Origin: an uncultured Prevotellaceae bacterium
Lineage (GTDB): Bacteria > Bacteroidota > Bacteroidia > Bacteroidales > Bacteroidaceae
Assembly: GCA_900316285.1 (NCBI GenBank)
Contig: ONCG01000025.1
Span: 62,001-126,000, forward strand
Direction: 5' to 3'
DNA: 64,000 bases
Below the pieces are notes generated by a model. That model had not been told where the DNA came from and searched no databases. It saw only the letters and a program-made list of their open reading frames with translations. The position numbers and the translations under genes were made by a program. Position 1 is the stretch's first letter. Every line of letters begins with the position of its first letter. Positions 52,979-61,745 of the stretch are shown one piece after another.

Positions 52979-53684
52979 GCTTCTCCTCCTCCAGCTGAAC
53001 GGGTTTCAACAAGGCGGCAACCGCCGAAATCACGATGGTAAGTACAATGGTTCGCGTGCCACTACTCCAGTCGCTCACCACCGGAGCCAGGCTGCAGGCA
53101 CCACTCAACACGAAGCTGGCAATGATGGCCCAGAGCACATAGCGGTCGTTGCGTGCCGGAGGCATGATCACAGCAAGGAACATGCCGTAGAGGGCTACGC
53201 TGAGCGCCGTAACAATCTTCGCGGGCAACAAGCTGCCAGCCACGATGCCTGCTGCACAACCCGACGCCCACAGCAGGGCGGAGATAAGGGCAGCGGTATA
53301 GGTGTAGGCAGGCGGACAGTAGCCCTGACGGGCAATGGAGATGCCGAAAATCTCGTCGGTGACACAGCAAGCCATCAGCACGCGGTGCAGCCACGAGGTG
53401 CCGGGGGCAATCTTCTGCGAGAGGGCGGCACTCATCAGCAGATAGCGCAGGTTCACCACCAGACACATAGCGACAATCTCCACATAAGCCGCCTGGGCAG
53501 CAACGAGTGTATAGACACCGTATTCGCCAGCCGAGGCACGAGTGAAGAAGCTGCTCACGAAGCCGATGGCGGCAGTAAGCCCTGCCTGCTTGGCGATGAT
53601 GCCCAGCGAGAAGGCTACTGCGAAATACCCCAGCGCAATAGGGATTCCGTCGCGAAAACCTTGAATGATGTCACTACGCTTCAT
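52971..53684 (-). CDS. azlC: AzlC family branched-chain amino-acid export permease
   Basis: A 237-residue membrane protein with five to six helices. MKRSDIIQGFRDGIPIALGYFAVAFSLGIIAKQAG is the AzlC N-terminal block, followed by FFTRASAGEYGVYTLVAAQAAYVEIVAMCLVVNLRYLLMSAAL and ACCVTDEIFGIS. ATG 53684 is preferred over 53699, as known AzlC proteins begin at this point. Partner AzlD overlaps by eight bases downstream. The cyclophilin gene lies 21 bases upstream on the same strand, so the three may form one unit. Confidence 0.93.
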   Translation of the reverse strand: MKRSDIIQGFRDGIPIALGYFAVAFSLGIIAKQAGLTAAIGFVSSFFTRASAGEYGVYTLVAAQAAYVEIVAMCLVVNLRYLLMSAALSQKIAPGTSWLHRVLMACCVTDEIFGISIARQGYCPPAYTYTAALISALLWASGCAAGIVAGSLLPAKIVTALSVALYGMFLAVIMPPARNDRYVLWAIIASFVLSGACSLAPVVSDWSSGTRTIVLTIVISAVAALLKPVQLEEEKHG

Positions 53685-53705
53685 AACGGCTTTCAGCAAT
53701 CGGTA

Positions 53706-54437
53706 TCACTCCACCACGGAGATTCGCATTTCTATGTCGTCGACAGGTCGGTCGCCGCGTCCGGTGGCTGAGCTCTGAATCATCTCCACGACGTCGAGTC
53801 CGTCCTCAACTTCACCGAACACCGTGTATTGTCCGTCGAGATGGGGCGTGCCGCCGAGGGTGGAGTAAATCTTCTGCTGCTCTTCGTTCAGCCCGGCATA
53901 GTCGGCAGCCTGCTGCTGCGCCTCCGCTGCCAGCCGGTCTTGCAACTCCTGCAGCCCCGCGCGGTCGCGGTTACGGCGCATCTGCATAATCTCATCGCGA
54001 TGCTCAGCAGCCAGCGTGTTGAACACCGCCTGCACCTTCTGCATCTTCAGCTGCTTGGAGAACTGGCGAAGCTGACCTTCGCTATACACCTGTCCCCAGA
54101 CGATGTAGAACTGCGAACCGCTGCTGCGGCGCTCAGGATTCACCTCGTCGCCCTGACGGGCAGCGGCCAAGGCGCCACGCTTGTGAAACAGGCCGTCCTT
54201 GATCTCGGCTTCCAGCGTATAGTCCGGTCCGCCCACGCCCAGCATCTTCCCTGCCGGAGCACCCTTCGAATCAGGGTCGCCGCCCTGAATCATGAAGTCC
54301 TTAATCACTCGATGGAACAGCGTACCATCATAATACCCCTCCTTCACCAGCTTCACGAAGTTGTCGCGGTGGATGGGGGTCTCGTCGTACAGGCGAACCA
54401 CTATATCGCCCAGCATAGTCTGTATCTTTACTCTCAT
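53706..54437 (-). CDS. Cyclophilin-type peptidyl-prolyl isomerase with coiled-coil insertion
   Basis: A 243-residue cyclophilin. The core starts with VKIQTMLGDIVVRLYDETPIHRDNFVKLVKEG, has FHRVIKDFMIQGGDP near 55 with the catalytic Arg, and GSQFYIVWGQ near 115. An insertion of about 70 residues rich in Gln, Glu, Ala and Arg (about 122-195, likely a helical hairpin) separates this from TPHLDGQYTVFGEVEDGLDVV. The active-site residues are present on both sides. No signal peptide. A minus-strand TAACTTTG box lies about 110 bases upstream. Confidence 0.92.
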   Translation of the reverse strand: MRVKIQTMLGDIVVRLYDETPIHRDNFVKLVKEGYYDGTLFHRVIKDFMIQGGDPDSKGAPAGKMLGVGGPDYTLEAEIKDGLFHKRGALAAARQGDEVNPERRSSGSQFYIVWGQVYSEGQLRQFSKQLKMQKVQAVFNTLAAEHRDEIMQMRRNRDRAGLQELQDRLAAEAQQQAADYAGLNEEQQKIYSTLGGTPHLDGQYTVFGEVEDGLDVVEMIQSSATGRGDRPVDDIEMRISVVE

Positions 54438-54544
54438 ATTTCAGTTTGTTATCGTCAACAATGGTCTCTGCTTTTGGGGAGAATGCTCAAAAATGTAGGA
54501 ACGATGGGTATATACCACCCCTTTCTTATCGCAGAAACATTCTG

Positions 54545-54552
54545 CAAAGTTA
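54545..54552 (-). promoter_or_regulatory. -7 box TAACTTTG for the cyclophilin gene
   Basis: CAAAGTTA on the plus strand, about 110 bases before the cyclophilin ATG. Confidence 0.55.
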
Positions 54553-54706
54553 GCAATTTTATCGTTGTTGCACAATGATTTGCACAATTTTGTACAATTT
54601 TTCTTGTTTTTCTTTCCAAATTCACGGAATATCATTATTTTTCAGGATAATTCCATTTAATAATGTTCGTGAGGAAGAAAATCGATGAGTAGCTGAACAT
54701 CCACGC

Positions 54707-54875
54707 GTAGGGGCAGACCCTATTGCTACCCTCCTTCGGAGGCGGCTGGGGCGACTGGGGTCTTCAGAGCAGCCACCGGCGTGGCTGCGGCCCCACCAAG
54801 GGGAGCGAATCCCTCATTCGCGACGGAGGAGCTGGGGGAGGTCGTCTGCCCGAACAATAACGAACACCCAGCGAG
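54707..54875. mobile_element. GTAGGGGCAGAC element split by a nested insertion
   Basis: It begins GTAGGGGCAGACC at 54707 and resumes at 54843 as GTCTGCCCGAACAATAACGAAC, the continuation seen intact at 41468-41487. The roughly 125 bases between (54720-54842) form CCTCC-TTC-GGAGG, GCCACCGGCGTGGC and other small palindromes. The simplest reading is one repeat inserted in another. Confidence 0.65.
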
Positions 54876-54880
54876 AAGAA

Positions 54881-54945
54881 GCCCGCAGGGCTTTACACGC
54901 AGCTCTGCTGCTTTGAACCACGCGTAGCGCTTTGAACCGAAGGTC
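54881..54945. repeat. Mini-hairpin string, second locus
   Basis: GCCCGCAGGGC (54881), GCAGCTCTGCTGC (54899) and a CGCGTAGCGC core (54921), joined by TTTACAC or TTTGAACC linkers, follow the layout of 46793-46843 with a period near 20 bases. Confidence 0.65.
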
Positions 54946-55053
54946 ATCGACTGAAGCAGTGCTGTCACGCAAAGCGTGGAGCACGAATTAGCGAAGGAGA
55001 TAACCGCTGGGCCGCAGGCATCCCCACCTCCTTTGTTTCGCTCAAAAATCTTT

Positions 55054-55092
55054 CCAATTCTTTCCAATGTTTTAAAGATTGGAAAGAATTGG
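55054..55092. repeat. Perfect 15-bp inverted repeat
   Basis: CCAATTCTTTCCAAT (55054-55068) and ATTGGAAAGAATTGG (55078-55092) with a 9-base loop. It may be a terminator-like or mobile-element end. Nothing else recognised in 54960-55230. Confidence 0.8.
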
Positions 55093-55231
55093 AGTGAAAA
55101 TTATTGCTCCACGGATTACTTGAACATCTAAAAACTCGAAAAGGGCTAAAGATGTTAAACATGAATTATCATGCGCCCATTTTGAAAGATTTTGGAATAG
55201 ATTTTTGAATGATTTTGAGGCCGATAGGCCG

Positions 55232-55272
55232 ACCCTTTGTTCGGGCAGACACAGGGGTCTGCCCCTACGGTT
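55232..55272 (-). repeat. GTAGGGGCAGAC element, single arm, minus orientation
   Basis: The reverse complement reads GTAGGGGCAGACCCCTGTG, TCTGCCCGAACAAAG, matching the left arm of 41451-41477 with one change. The second arm is absent. Confidence 0.75.
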
Positions 55273-55294
55273 GGGTGTGTCTTACAACAACAAA

Positions 55295-55334
55295 ATGACA
55301 TAACCCATGCGTTGCGCTGCACGAGTTATGTCAT
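55295..55334 (-). terminator. Terminator of glnN
   Basis: ATGACATAAC (55295-55304) pairs with GTTATGTCAT (55325-55334), with a GC-rich inner part. On the minus strand it is followed by TTTTGTTGTTG. It lies 22 bases past the glnN stop. Confidence 0.75.
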
Positions 55335-55355
55335 GAAAAAGAAACCTGAATGTAT

Positions 55356-57572
55356 TTATCGGATGAACAGTAGTTCGCGGTACTTCGGCAGCGGCCAGAG
55401 GCTGTCGTCGATGATGAGTTCGAGCTTGTCTATCTGATAGCGAATGGCGTCGAGGCGCGGTTCTACGGTGTCGTGATAGGCAATGGCCTTCAGATGTGCG
55501 TCGTCGATAGCGTTTGCCTGCTTGCGGTCGCTGACCAGTTCCTCCACTCCCATTTCGATGGCATTGATGCGCTCGGCAATCTCCTCCACGATTTTCTTGT
55601 TGCGGACGGAGAGCTTGTTGGCCGTATCGATGGGGAAGACGGCAGCCATGTTGCTGATGTTCTGCAGCAGCTGCGTCTGATAGTGGGTGGCGACAGGGAT
55701 GATGTGGTTGATGGAGAGGTCGCCCAGCACGCGGGCCTCAATCTGAATCTTCTTGGTGTAGGTCTCCCACTTCACTTCGTTGCGGGCCTCGAGTTCCTTA
55801 CGGTTCATCACCCCCAGGCTCTCGAACATCTGGATGCTGGAGTCGTCGAGGTAGCGCTCGAAAATCCTCGGGCAGGACTTCTCGACGTCGAGACCACGCT
55901 TGGCAGCCTCCTCCACCCACTCGTCGCTATAGCCGTTGCCGTCGAAGCGGATGGGCTTACACGTCTTGATATCCTCGCGCAGCACTTCGATGATGGCGTG
56001 GAAGACAGCGTTGTGACCGGTGCCAGCAAGCTTCTTCTCCAGTTCGGGCAGGCGGGCGTCGACGCGCTTCTTGAAGTCCATCAATGCTTCTGCTACGGCA
56101 CTGTTCAGGGCAATCATGGCCGATGCGCAGTTGGCTTCGCTGCCGACGGCGCGGAACTCAAAGCGGTTGCCCGTGAATGCGAAGGGCGACGTGCGGTTGC
56201 GGTCGGTGTTGTCGATGAACAGCTCGGGGATTTCGGGAATGTCCATCTTCAGTCCCTGCTTGCCGGCCATCGCGAGGATGTCGCTGACGTCGGCGCGCTC
56301 GATATGGTCGAGCAGCTCGCTGACCTGCTTGCCAAGGAAGCTCGAGATGATGGCTGGCGGTGCCTCGTTGGCACCCAGGCGATGGGCATTGGTGGCCGAC
56401 ATGATGCTGGCCTTCAGCAGACCGTTGTGGCGATAGACGCCCATGAGCGTCTCGACGATGAAGGTGGCGAAGCGCAGATTCTGCTCGGCGGTTTTGCCCG
56501 GGGCATGCAGCAGCACTCCGTTGTCGGTAGAGAGCGACCAGTTGTTGTGTTTTCCGCTGCCGTTGATGCCTGCGAAGGGCTTTTCGTGAAGAAGCAGGCG
56601 GAAGCCGTGTTTGCGTGCAACCCGCTTCATGACCGACATGAGCAACATGTTATGGTCGACGGCCAGGTTGGTCTCCTCGTAGATGGGAGCGAGCTCAAAC
56701 TGGTTGGGTGCCACCTCGTTGTGACGGGTCTTACAGGGGATGCCCAACTCGAGGGCTACAATCTCCAGCTCGCGCATGAATGCTGCCACACGTGCGGGGA
56801 TGGAACCGAAGTAATGGTCCTCCATCTGCTGGTTCTTCGCGGAGTCGTGACCCATGAGCGTGCGCCCTGTGAGCAAGAGGTCGGGACGTGCGGAGTAGAG
56901 GCCTTCGTCGACGAGGAAATACTCCTGTTCCCAGCCGAGGTTGGAGGTGACCTTCTTCACCGTTGGGTCGAAGTAGTGACAGACGTTGGTGGCTGCCACG
57001 TTCACGGCATGCAAGGCACGCAACAGCGGAGCCTTATAGTCGAGGGCCTCGCCTGTGTAGGAAATGAAAATGGTAGGGATGCAGAGCGTGTCGTCGATGA
57101 TGAACACGGGGCTGGTGGGGTCCCACGCCGAATAGCCGCGGGCCTCGAAGGTGCTGCGGATGCCACCCGAGGGGAAGCTCGACGCATCGGGCTCCTGCTG
57201 AACGAGCAGCTTACCCGTGAACTCCTCCACCATACCGCCCTTGCCGTCGTGCTCGATGAACGAGTCGTGCTTCTCGGCGGTGCCTTCGGTGAGGGGCTGG
57301 AACCAGTGGGTGTAGTGGGTGACGCCATTCTCTGAGGCCCACTGCTTCATGCCTGCAGCAACAACGTCGGCTACGTCGCGGTCGAGCTGTACGCCGTTGT
57401 CCATCACGTCGATCATCTTCTCGTACGCCTCCTTGGGCAGATACTTAAACATTTTCTCGCGCGTAAAAACCTTCTTGCCGAAAAGCTCAGACGGTCTCTC
57501 TGCGGGTGCTATTACGTCGAGCGGCTTCTTCTTGAATGCTTCGCCGACAACCTGAAATCTTAATGTCTCCAT
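55356..57572 (-). CDS. glnN: Glutamine synthetase type III
   Basis: A 738-residue GSIII, the large form typical of Bacteroidota; it makes glutamine from glutamate, ammonia and ATP. Seen: PSELFGKKVFTREKMFKYLP at the N-terminus, NLGWEQEYFLVDEGLYSARPDLLLTGRTLMG near 220, PCKTRHNEVAPNQFELAP near 295, KPFAGINGSGKHNNWSLSTD near 345, and ATNAHRLGANEAPPAIISSFLG near 415. The catalytic metal and ATP blocks are all present. It is last in the glnK-amtB-porin-glnN run, 119 bases after the porin gene. Confidence 0.97.
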   Translation of the reverse strand: METLRFQVVGEAFKKKPLDVIAPAERPSELFGKKVFTREKMFKYLPKEAYEKMIDVMDNGVQLDRDVADVVAAGMKQWASENGVTHYTHWFQPLTEGTAEKHDSFIEHDGKGGMVEEFTGKLLVQQEPDASSFPSGGIRSTFEARGYSAWDPTSPVFIIDDTLCIPTIFISYTGEALDYKAPLLRALHAVNVAATNVCHYFDPTVKKVTSNLGWEQEYFLVDEGLYSARPDLLLTGRTLMGHDSAKNQQMEDHYFGSIPARVAAFMRELEIVALELGIPCKTRHNEVAPNQFELAPIYEETNLAVDHNMLLMSVMKRVARKHGFRLLLHEKPFAGINGSGKHNNWSLSTDNGVLLHAPGKTAEQNLRFATFIVETLMGVYRHNGLLKASIMSATNAHRLGANEAPPAIISSFLGKQVSELLDHIERADVSDILAMAGKQGLKMDIPEIPELFIDNTDRNRTSPFAFTGNRFEFRAVGSEANCASAMIALNSAVAEALMDFKKRVDARLPELEKKLAGTGHNAVFHAIIEVLREDIKTCKPIRFDGNGYSDEWVEEAAKRGLDVEKSCPRIFERYLDDSSIQMFESLGVMNRKELEARNEVKWETYTKKIQIEARVLGDLSINHIIPVATHYQTQLLQNISNMAAVFPIDTANKLSVRNKKIVEEIAERINAIEMGVEELVSDRKQANAIDDAHLKAIAYHDTVEPRLDAIRYQIDKLELIIDDSLWPLPKYRELLFIR

Positions 57573-57646
57573 AATTTTGATTTACAATTGTGACTGTTTA
57601 CTATTTAAATATGGTTATTGCTCATGATTTCTTTACGCAGCTTAAG

Positions 57647-57679
57647 TCCTCCCTCCTGCAATGTTGACAGGAGGGAGGA
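57647..57679 (-). terminator. Hairpin between the putative porin gene and glnN
   Basis: TCCTCCCTCCTG / CAGGAGGGAGGA, perfect 12-bp stem, 9-base loop, without a T-run on the minus side. It may attenuate or separate expression of glnN from glnK-amtB-porin. Confidence 0.6.
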
Positions 57680-57691
57680 ACATAGAAAAGA

Positions 57692-58411
57692 TTATGAGTG
57701 CAACGTAATACCAAGAACTAGGTATGCCTTTTGGGAACAGGGGTTAGCGACGATTTGCCCGAAGATGGGGATGCGGAAGGAATCGGTGATCCTTATGTCT
57801 TTCGTCGCCTTCAGCGATAGGTTGGTGACGGCAAATCCGGTCGTGCCGTAGAGGTTGGTAGCGAAGGGAACAACTCCTGCTGCGGCTGTCCAGTCAACTG
57901 AAGCCAACCGGAATGGGACATTAGCTTCGAGGTAGCTGCTGTAAGCACGTTTACCATCGTTGTTCGTGCCGTCATTGCCCGCGAAGACGGTGTACCACTG
58001 GAGAGCAAACGGCCCAAAGTCGTAGCCGGCAGTGGCCTCAAAGACGTGGTTTGTAGTGTGGGCATCATATTTGAAATACCGGTTCTGAGGGTCAAGACCG
58101 GTGTTAAACCAATAGTCTGTTACACCAATGGTCAGGCCGCCGGTAGTATAGCTGAGCGTCAGATCCATTTCCTTGGTGTCCTGCGGGTCGGCGAATCCAT
58201 AGCTGCCCCAGGCAGAGAGCGAAAGTCCCTTGTATGCGATGCCGAGTGTGGGCTGCAGGGCAGCACTACCCAGATCCTGGCCTCGCCAGATGTAACTGCT
58301 CACGATGTCACCGCTGAGCATTGTCTCTATTTGGTTCTCCTGTGCATCAACGGGTGCCGCTGCAGTAAGCAGCAGAGCCGTGAATACAATCAATCTTATA
58401 ATCTTTTTCAT
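57692..58411 (-). CDS. Putative outer-membrane porin in the ammonium operon
   Basis: A 239-residue secreted protein. MKKIIRLIVFTALLLTAAAPVDAQ is a cleavable signal; the rest alternates aromatic and polar residues in about ten strands (SYIWRGQDLGSAALQPTLGIAYKGLSLSAWGSYGF; FALQWYTVFAGNDG; AYLVLGITLHS), ending in a Ser rather than the usual Phe. It resembles TorF-type porins. Position between amtB (44 bases upstream) and glnN suggests it admits ammonium or another small nitrogen solute through the outer membrane, which is inference. Start 58417 (MTMKK) is possible. Confidence 0.75.
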   Translation of the reverse strand: MKKIIRLIVFTALLLTAAAPVDAQENQIETMLSGDIVSSYIWRGQDLGSAALQPTLGIAYKGLSLSAWGSYGFADPQDTKEMDLTLSYTTGGLTIGVTDYWFNTGLDPQNRYFKYDAHTTNHVFEATAGYDFGPFALQWYTVFAGNDGTNNDGKRAYSSYLEANVPFRLASVDWTAAAGVVPFATNLYGTTGFAVTNLSLKATKDIRITDSFRIPIFGQIVANPCSQKAYLVLGITLHS

Positions 58412-58461
58412 TGTCATTTCTGTTTGAGGGTTTGTACAATCGTTTTTACGAATCCCGTCTC

Positions 58462-59715
58462 TTAGTTATAACACGTCTCTCCATGTTCGTAGATATCCAG
58501 TCCTTCGTCCTCAATGCGGCTGTCGACGCGCAGACCATGCAGCTTCTTGATGCCATAGAACAGGACAAAGCCACAGGCGGCAGCCCAGAGGTCGATGACC
58601 AAGATGCCGAAGCACTCAGACCCGAAGAATCCCCATCCATGACCATAGAATGCACCATTCGACGTTGACAGCAGACCCGTCATCAGCGTCCCGAGAATAC
58701 CGCAAACGCCATGTACTGACGATGCGCCAACAGGATCGTCGATGTGCAACACGTGGTCGATGAACTCGATGCTAAAGACCAGCACCACTCCGCACACCAG
58801 TCCGACGACGACGGCTCCGAAGGGAGACACCAGGTCGCAACCAGCCGTAATGCCCACCAATCCTGCTAACACGCCGTTCAGGGTAAGTGACAGTGAGGGC
58901 TTGCCATACTTCAAATAAGTGACAAACATCGTGGCCACGCCGCCTGCTGCTGCCGCAAGGTTTGTGGTGAGGAACACATGCGAAATCGCGATGCGATTCA
59001 CCTCGCCCGAGGCTGCCAGCTGCGAGCCGGGGTTAAAGCCAAACCAGCCCAGCCAGAGGATAAAAACACCCAAGGCCGCCATCGCGAGATTATGACCGGG
59101 GATGGCGCGACTCTTACCGTCACGCGCATATTTGCCCAGACGGGGACCCAGTGCCATCGCGCCGATGAGTGCCAGCACGCCGCCCACGCTATGAACGATG
59201 GCCGAGCCGGCAAAATCGTGGAACACATCGCCAAACGTACGCATCATAAAACTATTAGCATCGGCATTGCATAGCCAGCCTCCGCCCCACGTCCAATGTC
59301 CCTCAACGGGGTAGATGAACAGCGAGATGATTGCACTATAAATAAGGTACATCGAGAATTTCGTGCGTTCAGCCATCGCACCGCTCACAATCGTAGCAGA
59401 GGTAGCACAGAACACCGTCTCGAAAATCAAGAAGCCCTCTACGGGCAGGTCGCCCTTGTAGAAACTCAGGTCGCCCCAGTTGGGCATACCAATAAATCCA
59501 GCACCCTCGCTGCCGAACATAAAGCCGAAGCCAAGGAAGAAGAACAAGAGTGAGCCAAACATAAAGTCGACAAAGTTCTTCATCAGAATATTGGCTGTGT
59601 TCTTGCCTCGCGTAAAACCTGCCTCACACAGCGCAAATCCCGGCTGCATCCAGAAAACCAACATGGCTGCCAACAGCATCCATACCGTATCGAGTGATAA
59701 TCCTATTTCGTTCAT
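58462..59715 (-). CDS. amtB: Ammonium transporter AmtB
   Basis: A 417-residue Amt protein with eleven expected helices. LDTVWMLLAAMLVFWMQPGFALCEAGFTR at the N-terminus, the twin His of the pore in GSAIVHSVGGVLALIGAMALGPR (near 170) and VGASSVHGVCGILGTL (near 335), and a C-terminal tail IEDEGLDIYEHGETCYN that contacts GlnK in E. coli. The transport residues are intact. It is preceded by glnK (38 bases) and followed by the putative porin gene, the classic glnK-amtB pair plus a porin. Confidence 0.97.
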   Translation of the reverse strand: MNEIGLSLDTVWMLLAAMLVFWMQPGFALCEAGFTRGKNTANILMKNFVDFMFGSLLFFFLGFGFMFGSEGAGFIGMPNWGDLSFYKGDLPVEGFLIFETVFCATSATIVSGAMAERTKFSMYLIYSAIISLFIYPVEGHWTWGGGWLCNADANSFMMRTFGDVFHDFAGSAIVHSVGGVLALIGAMALGPRLGKYARDGKSRAIPGHNLAMAALGVFILWLGWFGFNPGSQLAASGEVNRIAISHVFLTTNLAAAAGGVATMFVTYLKYGKPSLSLTLNGVLAGLVGITAGCDLVSPFGAVVVGLVCGVVLVFSIEFIDHVLHIDDPVGASSVHGVCGILGTLMTGLLSTSNGAFYGHGWGFFGSECFGILVIDLWAAACGFVLFYGIKKLHGLRVDSRIEDEGLDIYEHGETCYN

Positions 59716-59753
59716 ATCCTGAAAACTTTTTGTGTGTTGTTAATTTACTAATT

Positions 59754-60101
59754 CTACTTCTTGTCTCTCAACACCGTATCACCATGTTCCCCGGTGCGAA
59801 TGCTCCACGTATCGATCATTTCGCTTACGAAGATGCGGCCATCCCCCACCTCACCCGTGTGAGCGACTCTGAGGATAACTTTCAACGTAGGGTCCACAAA
59901 CTGGTCGCGGCAAACAATGGTAAGCTTCACACGCTCTATCACGTCGGTAGAATATTGTACTCCACGATATATTCTTTCTTCTCTACTCTGACCAATACCA
60001 TGCACGCTGTGGTATTCAAACCAGTCAATATCCGACGACAGCAGTGCTTCTTTGACCTCTTCGAACTTGGTCTTACGGATGATTGCTTCAATTTTCTTCA
60101 T
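59754..60101 (-). CDS. glnK: Nitrogen regulatory PII protein
   Basis: A 115-residue PII protein. The T-loop RIYRGVQYSTDVIERVKL includes Tyr50, the uridylylation-site equivalent, and the B-loop and C-loop regions TGEVGDGRIFVSEMIDTWSIRTGE follow. It senses 2-oxoglutarate and ATP/ADP, and with an amtB neighbour normally blocks AmtB when nitrogen is plentiful. The N-terminus MKKIEAIIRKTKFEEVKEAL is typical. A minus-strand TAACTTTG box lies 67 bases upstream. Being first in the run, it probably sets expression of the block. Confidence 0.96.
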   Translation of the reverse strand: MKKIEAIIRKTKFEEVKEALLSSDIDWFEYHSVHGIGQSREERIYRGVQYSTDVIERVKLTIVCRDQFVDPTLKVILRVAHTGEVGDGRIFVSEMIDTWSIRTGEHGDTVLRDKK

Positions 60102-60167
60102 ATCTTTTTACCTTTACAAATGAATACTAAGCCCAATCGGTGGGCTGCAATTTGTCAATTGACGATG

Positions 60168-60175
60168 CAAAGTTA
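60168..60175 (-). promoter_or_regulatory. -7 box TAACTTTG for the glnK operon
   Basis: CAAAGTTA on the plus strand, 67 bases before glnK. The 60102-60386 gap otherwise holds only A/T-rich sequence with a CAATTTGTCAATTG partial palindrome at 60149-60162. Confidence 0.65.
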
Positions 60176-60386
60176 CAACATAATGCTACAAAAACAATCA
60201 AAACTGTTGCATTTTGATTGTTAAAATAATAACATACTTACATTATGTAAACTAAATGGTGGTATTTGATGTCTTTTTGCTTTCTTTTTGTCAGCAAATA
60301 GCATCATTTTGTTACAAAGCGTCAAAACGTAAATATGTGTACGCGCACAAACGTATTGATGTCAAATTCTATATTGCGCTGGGAAT

Positions 60387-61619
60387 TTATCTGCTCCATC
60401 TCGAGATTCTCTCCAAGGCCTCTGCTGTGCGCTCATGCGTGCCGAAGGCCGTGAAGCGAACATATCCCTCGCCGCTGGGACCGAAGCCGCAACCGGGCGT
60501 GCAGACCACCTGTGCTCCATAGAGCAAGGATTCGAAGAATTGCCACGAGCCCATTCCATCGGGCGTTCGCATCCAGATGTAGGGGGCATTCTCACCACCG
60601 TAGCACTCATAGCCCAAAGCCTTGAGGACGGTGAGCATGCGGGCGGCATTCTGCATGTAGTAGTTGATGGTTTCGCGCACCTGTGCCTTGCCTTCGGGCG
60701 AATAGGTGGCTTCTGCAGCACGCTGGGAGATGTAGCTGGTGCCATTGAACTTTGTGCTCTGGCGACGGTACCACAGCTGATGCAGAGAGATGCGCTCGCC
60801 TTCGAAGGTGGACACGCTGACCTCCTTCGGCACCACCGTGTATCCACAGCGCACACCCGTGAACCCGGCTGTCTTGGAGAACGAGCGGAACTCTACGGCA
60901 CACCTTTTCGCTCCACGAATCTCGTAGATGCTATGAGGGATGTCAGGGTCCTGGATGTAGGCTTCGTAGGCGGCGTCGAAGAGGATGAGAGCATCGTTCT
61001 TCAGCGCGTAGTTCACCCACTTTCGCAGTTCTTGCTTGGTGATGACGGTACCCGTGGGGTTGTTGGGATAGCAGAGGTAGATGACTTCGACGGGACGTCC
61101 CTTGGGGATTTCGGGCACGAAGCCATTCTCCGCCGTGATGGGCATGAAGCGCACATTGGTCCAGTGGCCGTCGCGGTAAGTGCCACAACGTCCGATCATC
61201 ACGTTTGAGTCGATGTAGACCGGATAGATGGGATCGGTGAGACCAATGAAATCGTCCCAGTGAAACAACTCCTGAAAGTTGGCGGTGTCCGACTTGGCTC
61301 CATCGTTGATGAAGATCTCATCCATGCTCAGGCGTACGCCACGCGGCAGGAAGTCGTTCTTCAGAATGGCTTCACGCAGGAAGTCATAGCCTTGCTCGGG
61401 TCCGTAGCCCCGGAAGCTGCCGGCAGTGGCCATCTCGTCGACGGCCTTGTGCATAGCCTCGATGACGGCTGGACAGAGCGGCTGCGTCACATCGCCGATG
61501 CCGAGGGAGATAACATCGGCTTTCGGGTGAATGACCTTGAAGGCATTTACTTTCTTTGCAATGTCGGCGAACAGATAGTTGTTCTGCAGGTTCAGGAAGT
61601 GGATGTTTACTAATGCCAT
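60387..61619 (-). CDS. dapL: LL-diaminopimelate aminotransferase
   Basis: A 410-residue PLP aminotransferase that converts tetrahydrodipicolinate to LL-diaminopimelate in one step. PKADVISLGIGDVTQPLCPAVIEAMHKA near 35, FINDGAKSDTANFQELF near 108, YLCYPNNPTGTVITKQEL near 180 and SFSKTAGFTGVRCGYTVVP near 248 with the PLP Lys are all DapL-specific segments. Together with dapF it makes meso-DAP for lysine and peptidoglycan. It is separated from dapF by a 116-base palindromic repeat. Length is normal. Confidence 0.97.
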   Translation of the reverse strand: MALVNIHFLNLQNNYLFADIAKKVNAFKVIHPKADVISLGIGDVTQPLCPAVIEAMHKAVDEMATAGSFRGYGPEQGYDFLREAILKNDFLPRGVRLSMDEIFINDGAKSDTANFQELFHWDDFIGLTDPIYPVYIDSNVMIGRCGTYRDGHWTNVRFMPITAENGFVPEIPKGRPVEVIYLCYPNNPTGTVITKQELRKWVNYALKNDALILFDAAYEAYIQDPDIPHSIYEIRGAKRCAVEFRSFSKTAGFTGVRCGYTVVPKEVSVSTFEGERISLHQLWYRRQSTKFNGTSYISQRAAEATYSPEGKAQVRETINYYMQNAARMLTVLKALGYECYGGENAPYIWMRTPDGMGSWQFFESLLYGAQVVCTPGCGFGPSGEGYVRFTAFGTHERTAEALERISRWSR

Positions 61620-61627
61620 ATTTCGTG

Positions 61628-61745
61628 CCCCCTAAGTGAGGGGGTTGGGGGTCTGAACAAGCGTTTATCAGACCGTTTTTAATTACTACTATTCGCAGGG
61701 AACTGCGCCTGTTCAGCCCCCTTTCGCCCCCTGACTTAGGGGCAT
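61628..61745. mobile_element. Palindromic element between dapF and dapL
   Basis: GCCCCCTAAGTGAGGGGG (61628 side) and, inverted, GCCCCTAAGTCAGGGGG (61745 side) extend into matching GGGGGCTGAAC and GGGTCTGAAC tails, separated by about 45 bases. The right arm ends inside dapF and provides its stop codon and last two codons. Confidence 0.75.

Noticed and set aside
55473..57335. 620-codon open frame on the strand opposite glnN
   Set aside because: Glutamine synthetase explains this DNA fully. The antisense frame has no motif and is a by-product of GC-rich codon use.
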